Source: DATDCV01 sp036524155
GTDB lineage: Bacteria > Verrucomicrobiota > Verrucomicrobiia > Limisphaerales > UBA8199
Direction of reading: 5' to 3'
Assembly (NCBI GenBank): GCA_036524155.1
Contig: DATDCV010000031.1
Coordinates: 1 to 40,336 of the forward strand
Length of the DNA: 40,336 nt
Position numbers and translations under genes: made by a program. Positions 1-6,956 of the stretch are shown one piece after another; position 1 is the stretch's first letter; each line of letters begins with the position of its first letter. Below the pieces are notes generated by a model. It saw only the letters and a program-made list of their open reading frames with translations. It did not search any database and had not been told where the DNA came from.

Positions 1-34
1 TTTCAACAAAGAACAAACACCTCTTGCTATCTGG

Positions 35-220
35 TTAGATACCAACCCACGGTTTCACGGTGGTTCTTTCGGTGTTTAGGGGCACACCTCCTGCGAAGCC
101 CTTAGATTGTAAAATCCGGCTTAAATCATCTGGCGCGCATCTGTAGCGACCCGCCCCTCTCGGGGCCGGCGGAGAACCTCGGCTCTCCCGCGCCGCTTTA
201 TGTTTTCTGCCTGGTGACAT
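35..220 (-). CDS. possible small protein of unknown function
   Basis: A 61-residue open frame, rich in Arg and Gly, with the C-terminal half reading like a folded domain (RYRCAPDDLSRIL, then VPLNTERTTVKPW). I do not recognise a family. The start follows a weak purine-rich stretch (TAAGAG directly before ATG). It lies downstream of a minus-strand terminator, so it would need its own promoter. It may equally be chance, because the surrounding 600 bases hold no recognisable protein gene. Confidence 0.2.
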   Translation of the reverse strand: MSPGRKHKAARESRGSPPAPRGAGRYRCAPDDLSRILQSKGFAGGVPLNTERTTVKPWVGI

Positions 221-299
221 CTCTTAGATGCCGTCTGCTATTCGTCTCACAGTCTTTACCTTTCGTTGTTCTGGTTTACTTCACTCGTTCATGGGTAAC

Positions 300-331
300 A
301 AAAAACCCTGCTTACGTCGCGGTAAGCAGGG
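300..331 (-). terminator. intrinsic terminator
   Basis: The stem CCCTGCTTAC (306-315) pairs perfectly with GTAAGCAGGG (322-331) around a 6-base loop. On the minus strand it is followed by six T residues (plus-strand A run 300-305). Confidence 0.8.
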
Positions 332-510
332 TTGGAAAATCCTATGGATCCTATGATCGCATCACCTGCTTACCCAAAGCCTATCGGGGTTATACGAGGT
401 CTGATGATTACTCAGACTACCTGATAGGCTCCGGCTGAACATCCAGCCGGCGACTCGGGCTTCACGACGTGTCGCTCTTCCGAGCGGCCTCGTCGGCCCT
501 ATCGTTGCTA
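300..510 (-). ncRNA. candidate structured small RNA ending in an intrinsic terminator
   Basis: Read on the minus strand, this stretch folds into a series of hairpins. One pairs GGGC 457-460 with GCCC 496-499, CGACG 465-469 with CGTCG 491-495, and CGCTC 473-477 with GAGCG 482-486. A second pairs CCGGCTG 431-437 with CAGCCGG 444-450. A third pairs GCCTATC 379-385 with GATAGGC 423-429 and encloses GTCTGA/TCAGAC (399-404/412-417). The set ends in a textbook terminator at 300-331. No open frame on either strand shows similarity I recognise. The order of hairpins then terminator suggests a discrete RNA. It does not match tmRNA, RNase P, SRP or 6S RNA consensus by eye. The class is unknown. Confidence 0.35.
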
Positions 511-636
511 AAATGTTCAGACAGGTCTTCATAGAACGTGCGCAAAGACTACTGCATAAGTGCTAATCTTGTCTACTTATACTTTTAGGGGATCGTATAT
601 CTCAAATTCAAATATCTGGATGGATTGATGCGTATG

Positions 637-897
637 CTAACTACTGTTCGCCTTTACCCAATCTTCTCGAAGCATCGAGAGTAAAACTACGTCCTCAAAC
701 CTGCCCCACTTCCGCACGGGTTGTCGCAGGAGTCCTTCTTTCCTCATTCCAATCTTGGCCAACACCTGTCCTGAGGCCGGATTGCGCACCATGTGATGAG
801 CGTAGATACGATCTAGCTGCAGCTCTTCGAAGCCAAAGCGCAGCACCGCCGACGAGGCCTCGACCGCATAGCCTTTGCCCCACTCTCCCACGGCTAA
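637..897 (-). pseudogene. 3' fragment of a RimJ/RimL-type GNAT acetyltransferase
   Basis: About 86 codons match the C-terminal half of RimJ/RimL-like N-acetyltransferases. The acetyl-CoA loop is partly visible (GEWGKGYAVEA), followed by the FGFEELQLDRIYAH strand-helix, then NPASGQVLAKIGM and the closing VRKWGRFEDVVLL. The N-terminal half of the roughly 170-residue family is absent. Upstream, the frame runs into unrelated antisense sequence of the next gene, whose stop codon lies at the junction (894-896). The gene appears to have been cut by a rearrangement, leaving no start codon of its own. It is unlikely to be functional. Confidence 0.7.
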
Positions 898-2753
898 AGT
901 GCTACAGGTGGATAAAACATCCAGGCAGGCCAGAATTCCCAATGCTTCCAGCGCTGAAACCAGACGGCGAAATGCTGCCAGGCTCCGGGCTGTCCCACCT
1001 TCTTGGCAAAGTGGAGCACGAGCCACAAAACGGGAACGACCAACAAAAAGGCCCAACCGGTTTGCCGCCAGGATCCCAACCAAGTCAATAGCCTCGTTCC
1101 AAGCACTTGCGCGGCCAGGAGCACAACAACGGTCCAAGCCAGCGAGGCGATTCCTGTGATGAAGAGAAAGCGGCTAAACGGTAGTCGCAACAAACCAGCC
1201 GCCAAGTAAGTCGGGAGGCGAGCCCCTGGCATCAGCCGCGAGAAAACCAGAATCAGGTTCCCCCGCTGTGAAAACCAGATTTCGCTTTGCTCGAGTCGGC
1301 TCGAAAAGCGTCGCAGCGAGGTTCGATCAAACCAAGTCCGGCCGAGGACACGCGCCAACCCGTAGAGCCCCGCATCACCGCTCCAGATGCCCAGAAAACA
1401 TGAGCCAAATGCCCAAGGCCAGCCCAAGTTCCCGGTGGCCATGAGCAGCCCAGCGCCCACCGCCGCAACATCCTCCAGAACGAAGGTGGACAGAAAGAGC
1501 GCCGCCGCTTGCCAGAGCGGGGGCCACGTTTCGATCCCGATAGGGAGTGTTGAAGACGGTAAATTCACGATGGGCTTGTAGCCGCCGACGTGAGGAGGCG
1601 GTTCCTGGAGGATGTGTCTTTTGCCGCACCCGGGCTCCGCCTCCTCACGGCGGCGGCTACCAATCAACGCCGGTTCGGCGGGGACCCCGGCAGGATTTGG
1701 TTTGGGGTGCACCAGAACGCGCCCATCCTGGATCCGGACGTTGAATGTGGGCACCTTTTCTACAAAGGGAGGCGGAGAGGCCCCGGTTTCCGGCAGATAT
1801 TGATAGCCATGCCACGGACAAGTGATGCAACCATCGAGGATTTTGCCTTCACCGAGAGGGCCATTCTGGTGCTCGCAGACGTTCGAAACGGCTGACACCT
1901 TGCCGTCGTACTTGAAAATCGCTACGCGCTCCCCGCTAAGACAGACAATACGGGCGCGTTTCTCAGGGATGTCCTCCACCGCGCAAACGTCGATGAAGCC
2001 CTCGTTGGTAGCCGCCGACGTGAGGAGGCGGTTTGGGGTTAGTTGGACGGAATCCGCCTCCTCACGTCGGCGGCTACGCACCCAGTCCCGATCCACCGGC
2101 GCCTCCTTCAGAGCAGCGGCGATATGCAAGCCAAGCACGAGCGTGAAACCAATGGCCACAGCCGTGACATAAACCGGGCTGAGCTCCGACTGCAGAATGC
2201 CGAACGTGACATGCAACACCAGGAGGCCGTAAGCGACGTAGACCAGCATGTGAAGCGACTTCCAAACCGGCGCGCTCAAGTTGGCCAGCCAAAAGTCGTG
2301 GCTGGTCGCAGCCATCAAGAACAGGATAACCAAAGCGAAAAAACCGAACGGTTGGAAGGGTACCCCGGCAAACGGGCCCGTCACCGGCGTGGAGACAAAG
2401 ATGCCGAGGATGGGATTGGTGTCACCTCCCGCATGATAAGTCAAAATGACGAGGGCCGCATGAACAAGGGCCAATGAGCACATCGTCACCCCCGCGTGGC
2501 GACGGTTATAAAGCAATGGCAGGAACTTGGGATTGAGCCGGCACAATGGTCCGATGCACAGAATAATGTGGAGCAACAGGAAGGCAGCCGTTCCGAAGGC
2601 TCTCATGAGCATGATTTCGTCTGTGACGTAGGGGAACAGGACCTTGCTCAGTACACCGAAACCAATCAGGAACAGGCCGACACCTCCGACGAGAACCAAA
2701 TCATAAACCCGCTTTTGGCGATTCCATTGTACTGCTCGATATTCGACGCCCAT
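894..2753 (-). CDS. ferric-reductase-like / Rieske / DedA fusion membrane protein
   Basis: A 619-residue protein with three parts. Residues about 1-220 form a multi-helix ferric-reductase-like transmembrane domain, with paired histidines suitable for heme (RRHAG, LVHAAL, SLHMLVY, VLHVTFG). Residues about 250-355 are a Rieske [2Fe-2S] domain with both ligand pairs visible (CEH and CPWHG). Residues about 395-600 are a DedA/SNARE-associated membrane domain (FSRLMPGARLPTYLAAG). The two linkers, residues about 225-248 and 364-392, are translated palindromic repeats. The likely role is membrane electron transfer, from the Rieske centre or heme to an unknown partner; DedA proteins are linked to lipid flipping. 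It is the last gene of a minus-strand operon that starts at 3877 and has a candidate ECF promoter upstream. Each domain call is firm; the joint function is inference. Confidence 0.85.
   Translation of the reverse strand: MGVEYRAVQWNRQKRVYDLVLVGGVGLFLIGFGVLSKVLFPYVTDEIMLMRAFGTAAFLLLHIILCIGPLCRLNPKFLPLLYNRRHAGVTMCSLALVHAALVILTYHAGGDTNPILGIFVSTPVTGPFAGVPFQPFGFFALVILFLMAATSHDFWLANLSAPVWKSLHMLVYVAYGLLVLHVTFGILQSELSPVYVTAVAIGFTLVLGLHIAAALKEAPVDRDWVRSRRREEADSVQLTPNRLLTSAATNEGFIDVCAVEDIPEKRARIVCLSGERVAIFKYDGKVSAVSNVCEHQNGPLGEGKILDGCITCPWHGYQYLPETGASPPPFVEKVPTFNVRIQDGRVLVHPKPNPAGVPAEPALIGSRRREEAEPGCGKRHILQEPPPHVGGYKPIVNLPSSTLPIGIETWPPLWQAAALFLSTFVLEDVAAVGAGLLMATGNLGWPWAFGSCFLGIWSGDAGLYGLARVLGRTWFDRTSLRRFSSRLEQSEIWFSQRGNLILVFSRLMPGARLPTYLAAGLLRLPFSRFLFITGIASLAWTVVVLLAAQVLGTRLLTWLGSWRQTGWAFLLVVPVLWLVLHFAKKVGQPGAWQHFAVWFQRWKHWEFWPAWMFYPPVAL
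1578..1660. repeat. REP-type palindrome, copy 1, in frame inside the fusion gene
   Basis: The left arm starts GTAGCCGCCGACGTGAGGAG and the right arm ends TCACGGCGGCGGCTAC, with about 33 unique bases between. It is open in the host frame and encodes the Rieske-DedA linker (SRRREEAE ... PPPHVGGY). Confidence 0.9.
2008..2077. repeat. REP-type palindrome, copy 2, in frame inside the fusion gene
   Basis: Near-perfect 24-base arms around a 20-base spacer. It is translated in the host gene as SRRREEAD ... RLLTSAAT, between the heme-type membrane domain and the Rieske domain. Confidence 0.93.
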
Positions 2754-2776
2754 AACTCAAATGAGGAATGAGGACT

Positions 2777-3259
2777 TTACTGGATGGTGAAAGATTTGGT
2801 GACGTTCACGATTTCGTGGTCGGCCAAGCTGTAGAGGACGAGCCTCCCCGGGTTGCCTTTTGCCGAAGCAGGCACGTTGAGAGGCCTCACCGGGTCCTGC
2901 ATCCATGCCCCGAGAAGCACCGCATCATTGGGCAGCGATTCATTGATTTCCGGGTTTCCAGGAATCCAGTAGAGGAGCGTATCCGGCTTGACGACTAGCT
3001 CCGGCGCGGTCACCTCCAAGACGAGGCTTGATTGGGTCGAATCAGTGAGCAAGCGAGTTCGGAGCTGGCTTTTTTCCCACAGATCTTCCCGCATCCACTT
3101 GGCAAGTGCTTGATCCGGTTGGGACGGCAGATTGCCCGGCAACACGGGGATGAGAGGCACCGAATGACGAGAAGCAATTCCGAAAACAAAGGCAGTCGGG
3201 AGCAATGCCCCCAAAGCTAAAACCATGACGCGGTGACGTTGTCGCAAGGAAAGTATCAT
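2777..3259 (-). CDS. anchored or exported protein of unknown function
   Basis: A 160-residue protein with a basic N-terminus and one hydrophobic segment (residues about 12-28, VLALGALLPTAFVFGIA), so it is probably membrane-anchored with the rest outside the cytoplasm. The remainder looks beta-rich (LVLEVTAPELVVKPDTLLYW, GRLVLYSLADHEIVNVTKSF) and has no cysteine motif. I do not recognise a family. It sits 23 bases upstream of the ferric-reductase/Rieske/DedA gene and downstream of two small membrane proteins on the same strand, so an accessory role in that membrane redox unit is plausible but unproven. Confidence 0.7.
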   Translation of the reverse strand: MILSLRQRHRVMVLALGALLPTAFVFGIASRHSVPLIPVLPGNLPSQPDQALAKWMREDLWEKSQLRTRLLTDSTQSSLVLEVTAPELVVKPDTLLYWIPGNPEINESLPNDAVLLGAWMQDPVRPLNVPASAKGNPGRLVLYSLADHEIVNVTKSFTIQ

Positions 3260-3284
3260 ATGGATTTTGCGCGTTAATGGAGGT

Positions 3285-3536
3285 TCAACTGCCGGCCGCA
3301 GCGCACCGATGTGCGTTCTTCTCTTCGGGAGGTTCGTGGACCCCGCTGATCCAGCGCTTCGCTAACAGCGGCCACAATAGGGTGGTGCCTGGGAAAATGA
3401 GGATCCGAAAACCCCATGAGCCGTGAGCGGCATGCGGGTCGATCTTCCCAACCCCAACCAACACGAATGGGATGGCAAAGATGAATCCGCAGAGCAGGTA
3501 AAGACCAGCCAAGGAGAGGAATATTGCAGCAATCAT
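3285..3536 (-). CDS. small two-helix membrane protein
   Basis: An 83-residue protein with two hydrophobic segments (about residues 2-27 and 43-60), separated by a short polar loop (GKIDPHAAHGSWGFR), and a charged tail. Its ATG overlaps the stop of the upstream DUF1622 gene in an ATGA, which implies translational coupling and decides the start. The family is not recognised. The position in the operon suggests a membrane partner of its neighbours. Confidence 0.7.
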   Translation of the reverse strand: MIAAIFLSLAGLYLLCGFIFAIPFVLVGVGKIDPHAAHGSWGFRILIFPGTTLLWPLLAKRWISGVHEPPEEKNAHRCAAAGS

Positions 3537-3877
3537 GTGAGTGTGGGTTTATGGGGCGCTTCATGGACCAATTCGGAGTTGAGCGAGTAGCTAATGACCG
3601 TTCGGATGGCGACGATAGCCCCCAAAATCACCAGGTCCTGAGTGTTGGGTTTCATGAGCGTATCGATAATGTCGGCGGCGATGAGAAACTCCAATCCCAG
3701 CAACAAATAGTAGCCCAGTACATGGCGTAATCGCTTGCGCTCCTCGTCGACGATCAAGCCCCGTGCGGCCGACACTTCCGCGAGGACGAAGCGAATCAGG
3801 CCGCAGCAAACGCCAAAGACGATAACCAGCACGCCCAGAACGCCGATTCCGAAACTGGCATGGTGAAGAAGTTCCAT
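3533..3877 (-). CDS. DUF1622-family membrane protein
   Basis: A 114-residue integral membrane protein with about three helices. The pattern is typical of DUF1622: a first helix (GVLGVLVIVFGVCCGLI), a basic loop with RGLIVDEERKRLRHVLGYYLLLGLEFLIAADII, then ILGAIVAIRTVISYSLNSEL. The frame stays open further upstream, but the family similarity begins at MELLHH, so that ATG is preferred. It is the first gene of the four-gene redox operon and lies about 110 bases downstream of a candidate ECF promoter. The biochemical function of the family is unknown. Confidence 0.8.
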   Translation of the reverse strand: MELLHHASFGIGVLGVLVIVFGVCCGLIRFVLAEVSAARGLIVDEERKRLRHVLGYYLLLGLEFLIAADIIDTLMKPNTQDLVILGAIVAIRTVISYSLNSELVHEAPHKPTLT

Positions 3878-3986
3878 GGCTGTTCTGGTGCTAGACGGGA
3901 TTCGGCCGTGGTCCGCGCCACTGACAGCCCTGATCCGCCTTCCGCTGTTTTCGATTGAAGGTCTCCTGCCACATATCTGGTGGTTA

Positions 3987-4012
3987 GTCGGCAGCGACGC
4001 CGGAACCTTACA
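3987..4012 (-). promoter_or_regulatory. candidate ECF promoter for the DUF1622-to-Rieske operon
   Basis: On the minus strand, TGTAAGG (4012-4006) is followed after 15 bases by CGAC (3990-3987), reading on as CGACTA. The motif and spacing recur at seven other gene starts in the window. Confidence 0.65.
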
Positions 4013-4093
4013 TTTGGAATCCAAAGTGAGCAGGATCCGGGTAAGCCCTCCCCGGAGCCACAACTTGAGCAAAACCCTGTGCTCCTTGCCGTC

Positions 4094-4420
4094 TTAGGGG
4101 CGCGAAACGAGAACCTCGCTCACCTGAATCACCGGAGAGATATCGGTGTAATTAGGGATGTCCCCCTGAAGCTCCTTGGCGTGAGGCACAAAAGCCGCCG
4201 TGAAGGATTCCATCGAATCAAACAAGAAGTGGCACATCGCGATGTAGGTTGCAGCACTCCCGGGTTCAGCACCACTGAGCCCACGTTCGACGGAAACCCC
4301 TTTGAAGCCGGGATGGACGCTCAGAAGTCCAATCGATAACGGCATATGCGTGTCGATGTAATAACGCATGTCGAACCTCGATCCGTTTTGGTTTGGATAG
4401 AGGATGCTGATCTTCGTCAT
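4094..4420 (-). CDS. EthD-family protein
   Basis: A 108-residue protein of the EthD family (dimeric alpha/beta barrel): MTKISILYPNQ, RFDMRYYIDTHMPL with the conserved Y-x-x-x-H-x-P-L pattern, then the C-terminal strand SPVIQVSEVLV. The frame extends 21 codons further upstream, but the family begins at MTKISI, so this ATG is chosen. Members act as small oxidoreductase-associated proteins, and EthD itself is needed for ether degradation; the substrate here is unknown. It stands alone, 84 bases downstream of the haloacid dehalogenase gene on the same strand. Confidence 0.8.
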   Translation of the reverse strand: MTKISILYPNQNGSRFDMRYYIDTHMPLSIGLLSVHPGFKGVSVERGLSGAEPGSAATYIAMCHFLFDSMESFTAAFVPHAKELQGDIPNYTDISPVIQVSEVLVSRP

Positions 4421-4504
4421 ATGGAGTGAGCTGAATTCCTGACGTACGTAAGCGGGGTTTGTGAACTGCCAGTTCTGCGACAAAACTGCGAGCGATACTT
4501 TGGG

Positions 4505-5275
4505 CTAACCATGCGAGGTTGCGAACGCCACGACGCCGGACAAATCACTGCACGTGGCATCCGGAATGACGGACAACTCCTCCGCCGCAGAATTCAGGCG
4601 ATTGACCCAAACGGTTGGGAATCCAAACCACTTGGCGCCGGCCGCATCCCAAGCGGCAAAAGCTGCAAACACAATTCGCCCACGATCGACCCCAAACGCG
4701 TGTTCGGCCATTTGGTAGGCGCGCGGAGAGGGTTTGAACTTACCAACTTTGTCCGTGCTGAGCAGGTAGTCAAAGCTGCCGGCCAAATTTGAGTTTTTGA
4801 AATTGGCCGTCAACATCCGCTCCGAAAAGTTGGAGAGGACAGCCAGTTGAATACCCGCTGCCTTCAGTGATGTCAGTGCCCCAGGAACATCAGGCCAGGT
4901 ACGGAGTTCGAGATACGCGTTCATTAAGCGGGCTCGATCGTTTGAGTCCAGTTCCAGCCCCAGAGCCTTGGCCGCAAAGTTTAGAGCATCGTTCGTTACC
5001 TGCCAGAAGTCCGCGTAATGACCGGCCATCGTGCGCAACCAGGTGTATTCAAACTGCCGCGTTCGCCAGGCAATACCCAATTCGGTTCCTCGACCGGGAA
5101 AGAGCTCCTCTGCCTTTGCGAACACCGGACGCGGATCCAGCAGCGGAAACGCGTCGAACGCAACTGCCCGAATCTTGGACCTCGGGGTGTTTGCGGCCGA
5201 TGGCGAGGGCTGCAGCAACGTTCCGGCCACAGCTCCGGCGCCTAGCTCCAGAAACTTGCGGCGAGCCAGGATCAT
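4505..5275 (-). CDS. exported haloacid dehalogenase-type hydrolase
   Basis: A 256-residue HAD-superfamily protein of the L-2-haloacid dehalogenase type. It starts with a twin-arginine-like leader (ARRKFLELGAGAVAGTLL), which is unusual for this normally cytoplasmic family. Motif I holds the nucleophile (AFDAFPLLDP), motif II the serine (AVLSNFSE), motif III the lysine (GKFKPSPRAYQ), and the closing motif reads AAWDAAGAKWFGFPTVWVNR. The usual DVYGT is changed to DAFPL, so substrate or activity may differ. The ATG is chosen over a GTG two codons upstream. A paralogue with its core deleted lies at 14629-15030. Confidence 0.87.
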   Translation of the reverse strand: MILARRKFLELGAGAVAGTLLQPSPSAANTPRSKIRAVAFDAFPLLDPRPVFAKAEELFPGRGTELGIAWRTRQFEYTWLRTMAGHYADFWQVTNDALNFAAKALGLELDSNDRARLMNAYLELRTWPDVPGALTSLKAAGIQLAVLSNFSERMLTANFKNSNLAGSFDYLLSTDKVGKFKPSPRAYQMAEHAFGVDRGRIVFAAFAAWDAAGAKWFGFPTVWVNRLNSAAEELSVIPDATCSDLSGVVAFATSHG

Positions 5276-5363
5276 CCCCACGACATGTTCCCGTGGCTTC
5301 GTGGAGCAGCGAGAGCCGGCGATACGATCGTTCGATACAACCTCAGCCAGCCGAGACAGATCA

Positions 5364-5511
5364 TCAGTTCACGGGCGGGATGTAGGAGAGCGTACAGATC
5401 GGGTCGGGTGCCATGTTCCCGGTCTTGCTGCCGCGGAAGACGCCCGCCGGTGCTTTGGGAACAAGGCAGCCCACCCCTGCGGTGGCGTGGGTCCTTTGGA
5501 AGTCTTTTCAT
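5364..5511 (-). pseudogene. possible short decayed reading frame
   Basis: This sits in the 330-base space between the dehalogenase gene and the VOC gene. One frame starts ATG AAA AGA at 5511; another, shifted by one base, carries a protein-like end (VFRGSKTGNMAPDPICTL, then SYIPPVN and stop at 5364). Together they suggest a frameshifted small gene. I do not recognise a family, and chance is possible. Confidence 0.25.
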
Positions 5512-5608
5512 GCTTATACGAGCGTTAACTTATCCCCGTGTTCCGGAAATCAAATGGAACCAAAGCCCCAGTGCCTAAAGACGGTGATATGATAGGCTGT
5601 GGACGCGC

Positions 5609-6136
5609 ATGCACCTCTACGAATCGCACTTGCCCGTAGCGGACACCAAACTGTCGGAAGCCTTTTATCGCGAGGTCGTTGGTCTGTCATTTGCCTATCG
5701 TGATGCGACACGCGACATCGTGTTTTTATGGGTGGATGATAAACAGAAAGGAATGCTCGGGCTGTGGGGCCCAAGCACGGGCTATGGCCGGCAAAACGGT
5801 GTGCTTGTGCAATGCCACGTTGCATTTGCGGTTTCACTAGAGCAGTTGCGGCAGAACATTGAGAAACTGGCCAAGCTGAAAATTGAGACGCGCGGCTTTG
5901 AAGGCAACCCCGCGAGCGAGCCGAGCGTGATTGGCTGGATGCCATCGGCGCAAATCTACTTTCGCGACCTGGATGGGCACTCGTTGGAATTCATCGCGAT
6001 CCTGCCTCAACGGCCAAATTCGGGCTTCGTGGGCTCGTACTCCCAATGGATAAAACTCAGCGAGGGCACCCACCCACAGCGACTGGAAGCACGAAAGCGA
6101 ATAGCGCTAAAGGTAACAGGCGTCGACCTCTCATGA
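5609..6136 (+). CDS. VOC (glyoxalase/bleomycin-resistance-like) family protein
   Basis: A 175-residue protein with two beta-alpha-beta-beta-beta units typical of the vicinal oxygen chelate fold. The metal-ligand positions look intact: His in YESHLPVAD near the start, His in QCHVAFAV, and Glu in GHSLEFIAIL. The family segment SEAFYREVVGLSFAYRD and the SVIGWMPSAQIYFRD stretch are well conserved. Family members are metal-dependent lyases, dioxygenases or thiol transferases; no substrate can be assigned. The gene stands alone, on the opposite strand to its neighbours, and its last 25 residues extend past the usual family end. Confidence 0.85.
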   Translation: MHLYESHLPVADTKLSEAFYREVVGLSFAYRDATRDIVFLWVDDKQKGMLGLWGPSTGYGRQNGVLVQCHVAFAVSLEQLRQNIEKLAKLKIETRGFEGNPASEPSVIGWMPSAQIYFRDLDGHSLEFIAILPQRPNSGFVGSYSQWIKLSEGTHPQRLEARKRIALKVTGVDLS

Positions 6137-6173
6137 GAATGGATGTATCTGCGGCTCCTTTCTTACGTCGGTT

Positions 6174-6956
6174 TCAGGCTTTCCCAAATACTGGTAAAGC
6201 CGCTCCGTTGATAGCGCGCGCCGCATCTGATATGAGGAACAGGATCACGTCAGCGATGGCTTCAGGCTCCACCCACTTGCTGAAGTCTCCGTTCGGAATG
6301 GCCTTGCGATTTTGAGGTGTATCGATCGTGCCCGGCATGATGCAATTCACGTTGATATTTGAATTCTTGAGCTCTGCGGCCATGGATTCGGTCAGCCGCA
6401 GAACGGCGCTTTTTGAAGCGCTGTAGGCGCTATAGCCGGCGGTCCCGGCAAGCCCGTCCCGGCTGGCGACATTGACGATCTTTCCACCTCGCTGGCGCAG
6501 CATTTGGGGAATCACCGCACGGCAGCAAAGGAGTGTGGTGCGCAGGTTAACACCAAGCAAAAAGTCCCAATCCGCCAGATCCATTCCATGCACCGGTTGA
6601 CCTCCACGGTAACCTCCCACCGTGTTGACCAGGGCATCAATGCGTCCAAAACGGTCGCACGCTGCTTTCACCACACGTGCCAAAGACTCGGCATTGGTCA
6701 AATCCACGCCGCCTGCCAGGTAGTGGTCTGGGGAGTCGGCCAATTCCGGATATGCCTCACGCAGGCGGTCGTTCGAGCGGTCCAGCAGGACGGTTTTGGC
6801 CCCGACTCCCTGACATGCGCGGGCTGTCGCCAAACCCAGGTTGCCAACCGAGCCGGTGACGATGACTACTTTGTTGGTCAATTGCGTCGGGGCTGGAGTT
6901 GGAGTGTAGCCTTGTTCACGGCGGGTTTCGATCATTTCGGGAGCGAGTGTATTCAT
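6174..6956 (-). CDS. short-chain dehydrogenase/reductase
   Basis: A 260-residue classical SDR. The nucleotide-binding loop reads TGSVGNLG (a variant of TGxxxGxG), with NTVGG replacing NNAG, catalytic Ser in VNVASRDG, and YSASK carrying the Tyr and Lys. Thirty extra N-terminal residues precede the Rossmann core. The ATG overlaps the stop of the GMC oxidoreductase gene (ATGA, 6953-6956), so the two are translationally coupled and probably act on the same alcohol/ketone or sugar substrate. The nearest candidate promoter is the ECF-type motif in front of the GMC gene. Confidence 0.88.
   Translation of the reverse strand: MNTLAPEMIETRREQGYTPTPAPTQLTNKVVIVTGSVGNLGLATARACQGVGAKTVLLDRSNDRLREAYPELADSPDHYLAGGVDLTNAESLARVVKAACDRFGRIDALVNTVGGYRGGQPVHGMDLADWDFLLGVNLRTTLLCCRAVIPQMLRQRGGKIVNVASRDGLAGTAGYSAYSASKSAVLRLTESMAAELKNSNINVNCIMPGTIDTPQNRKAIPNGDFSKWVEPEAIADVILFLISDAARAINGAALPVFGKA

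Noticed and set aside
340..440. Resemblance of one hairpin region (CTCGTATAACCCC) to a purine riboswitch
   Set aside because: Only the first few bases match; the conserved loops and three-way junction are absent.
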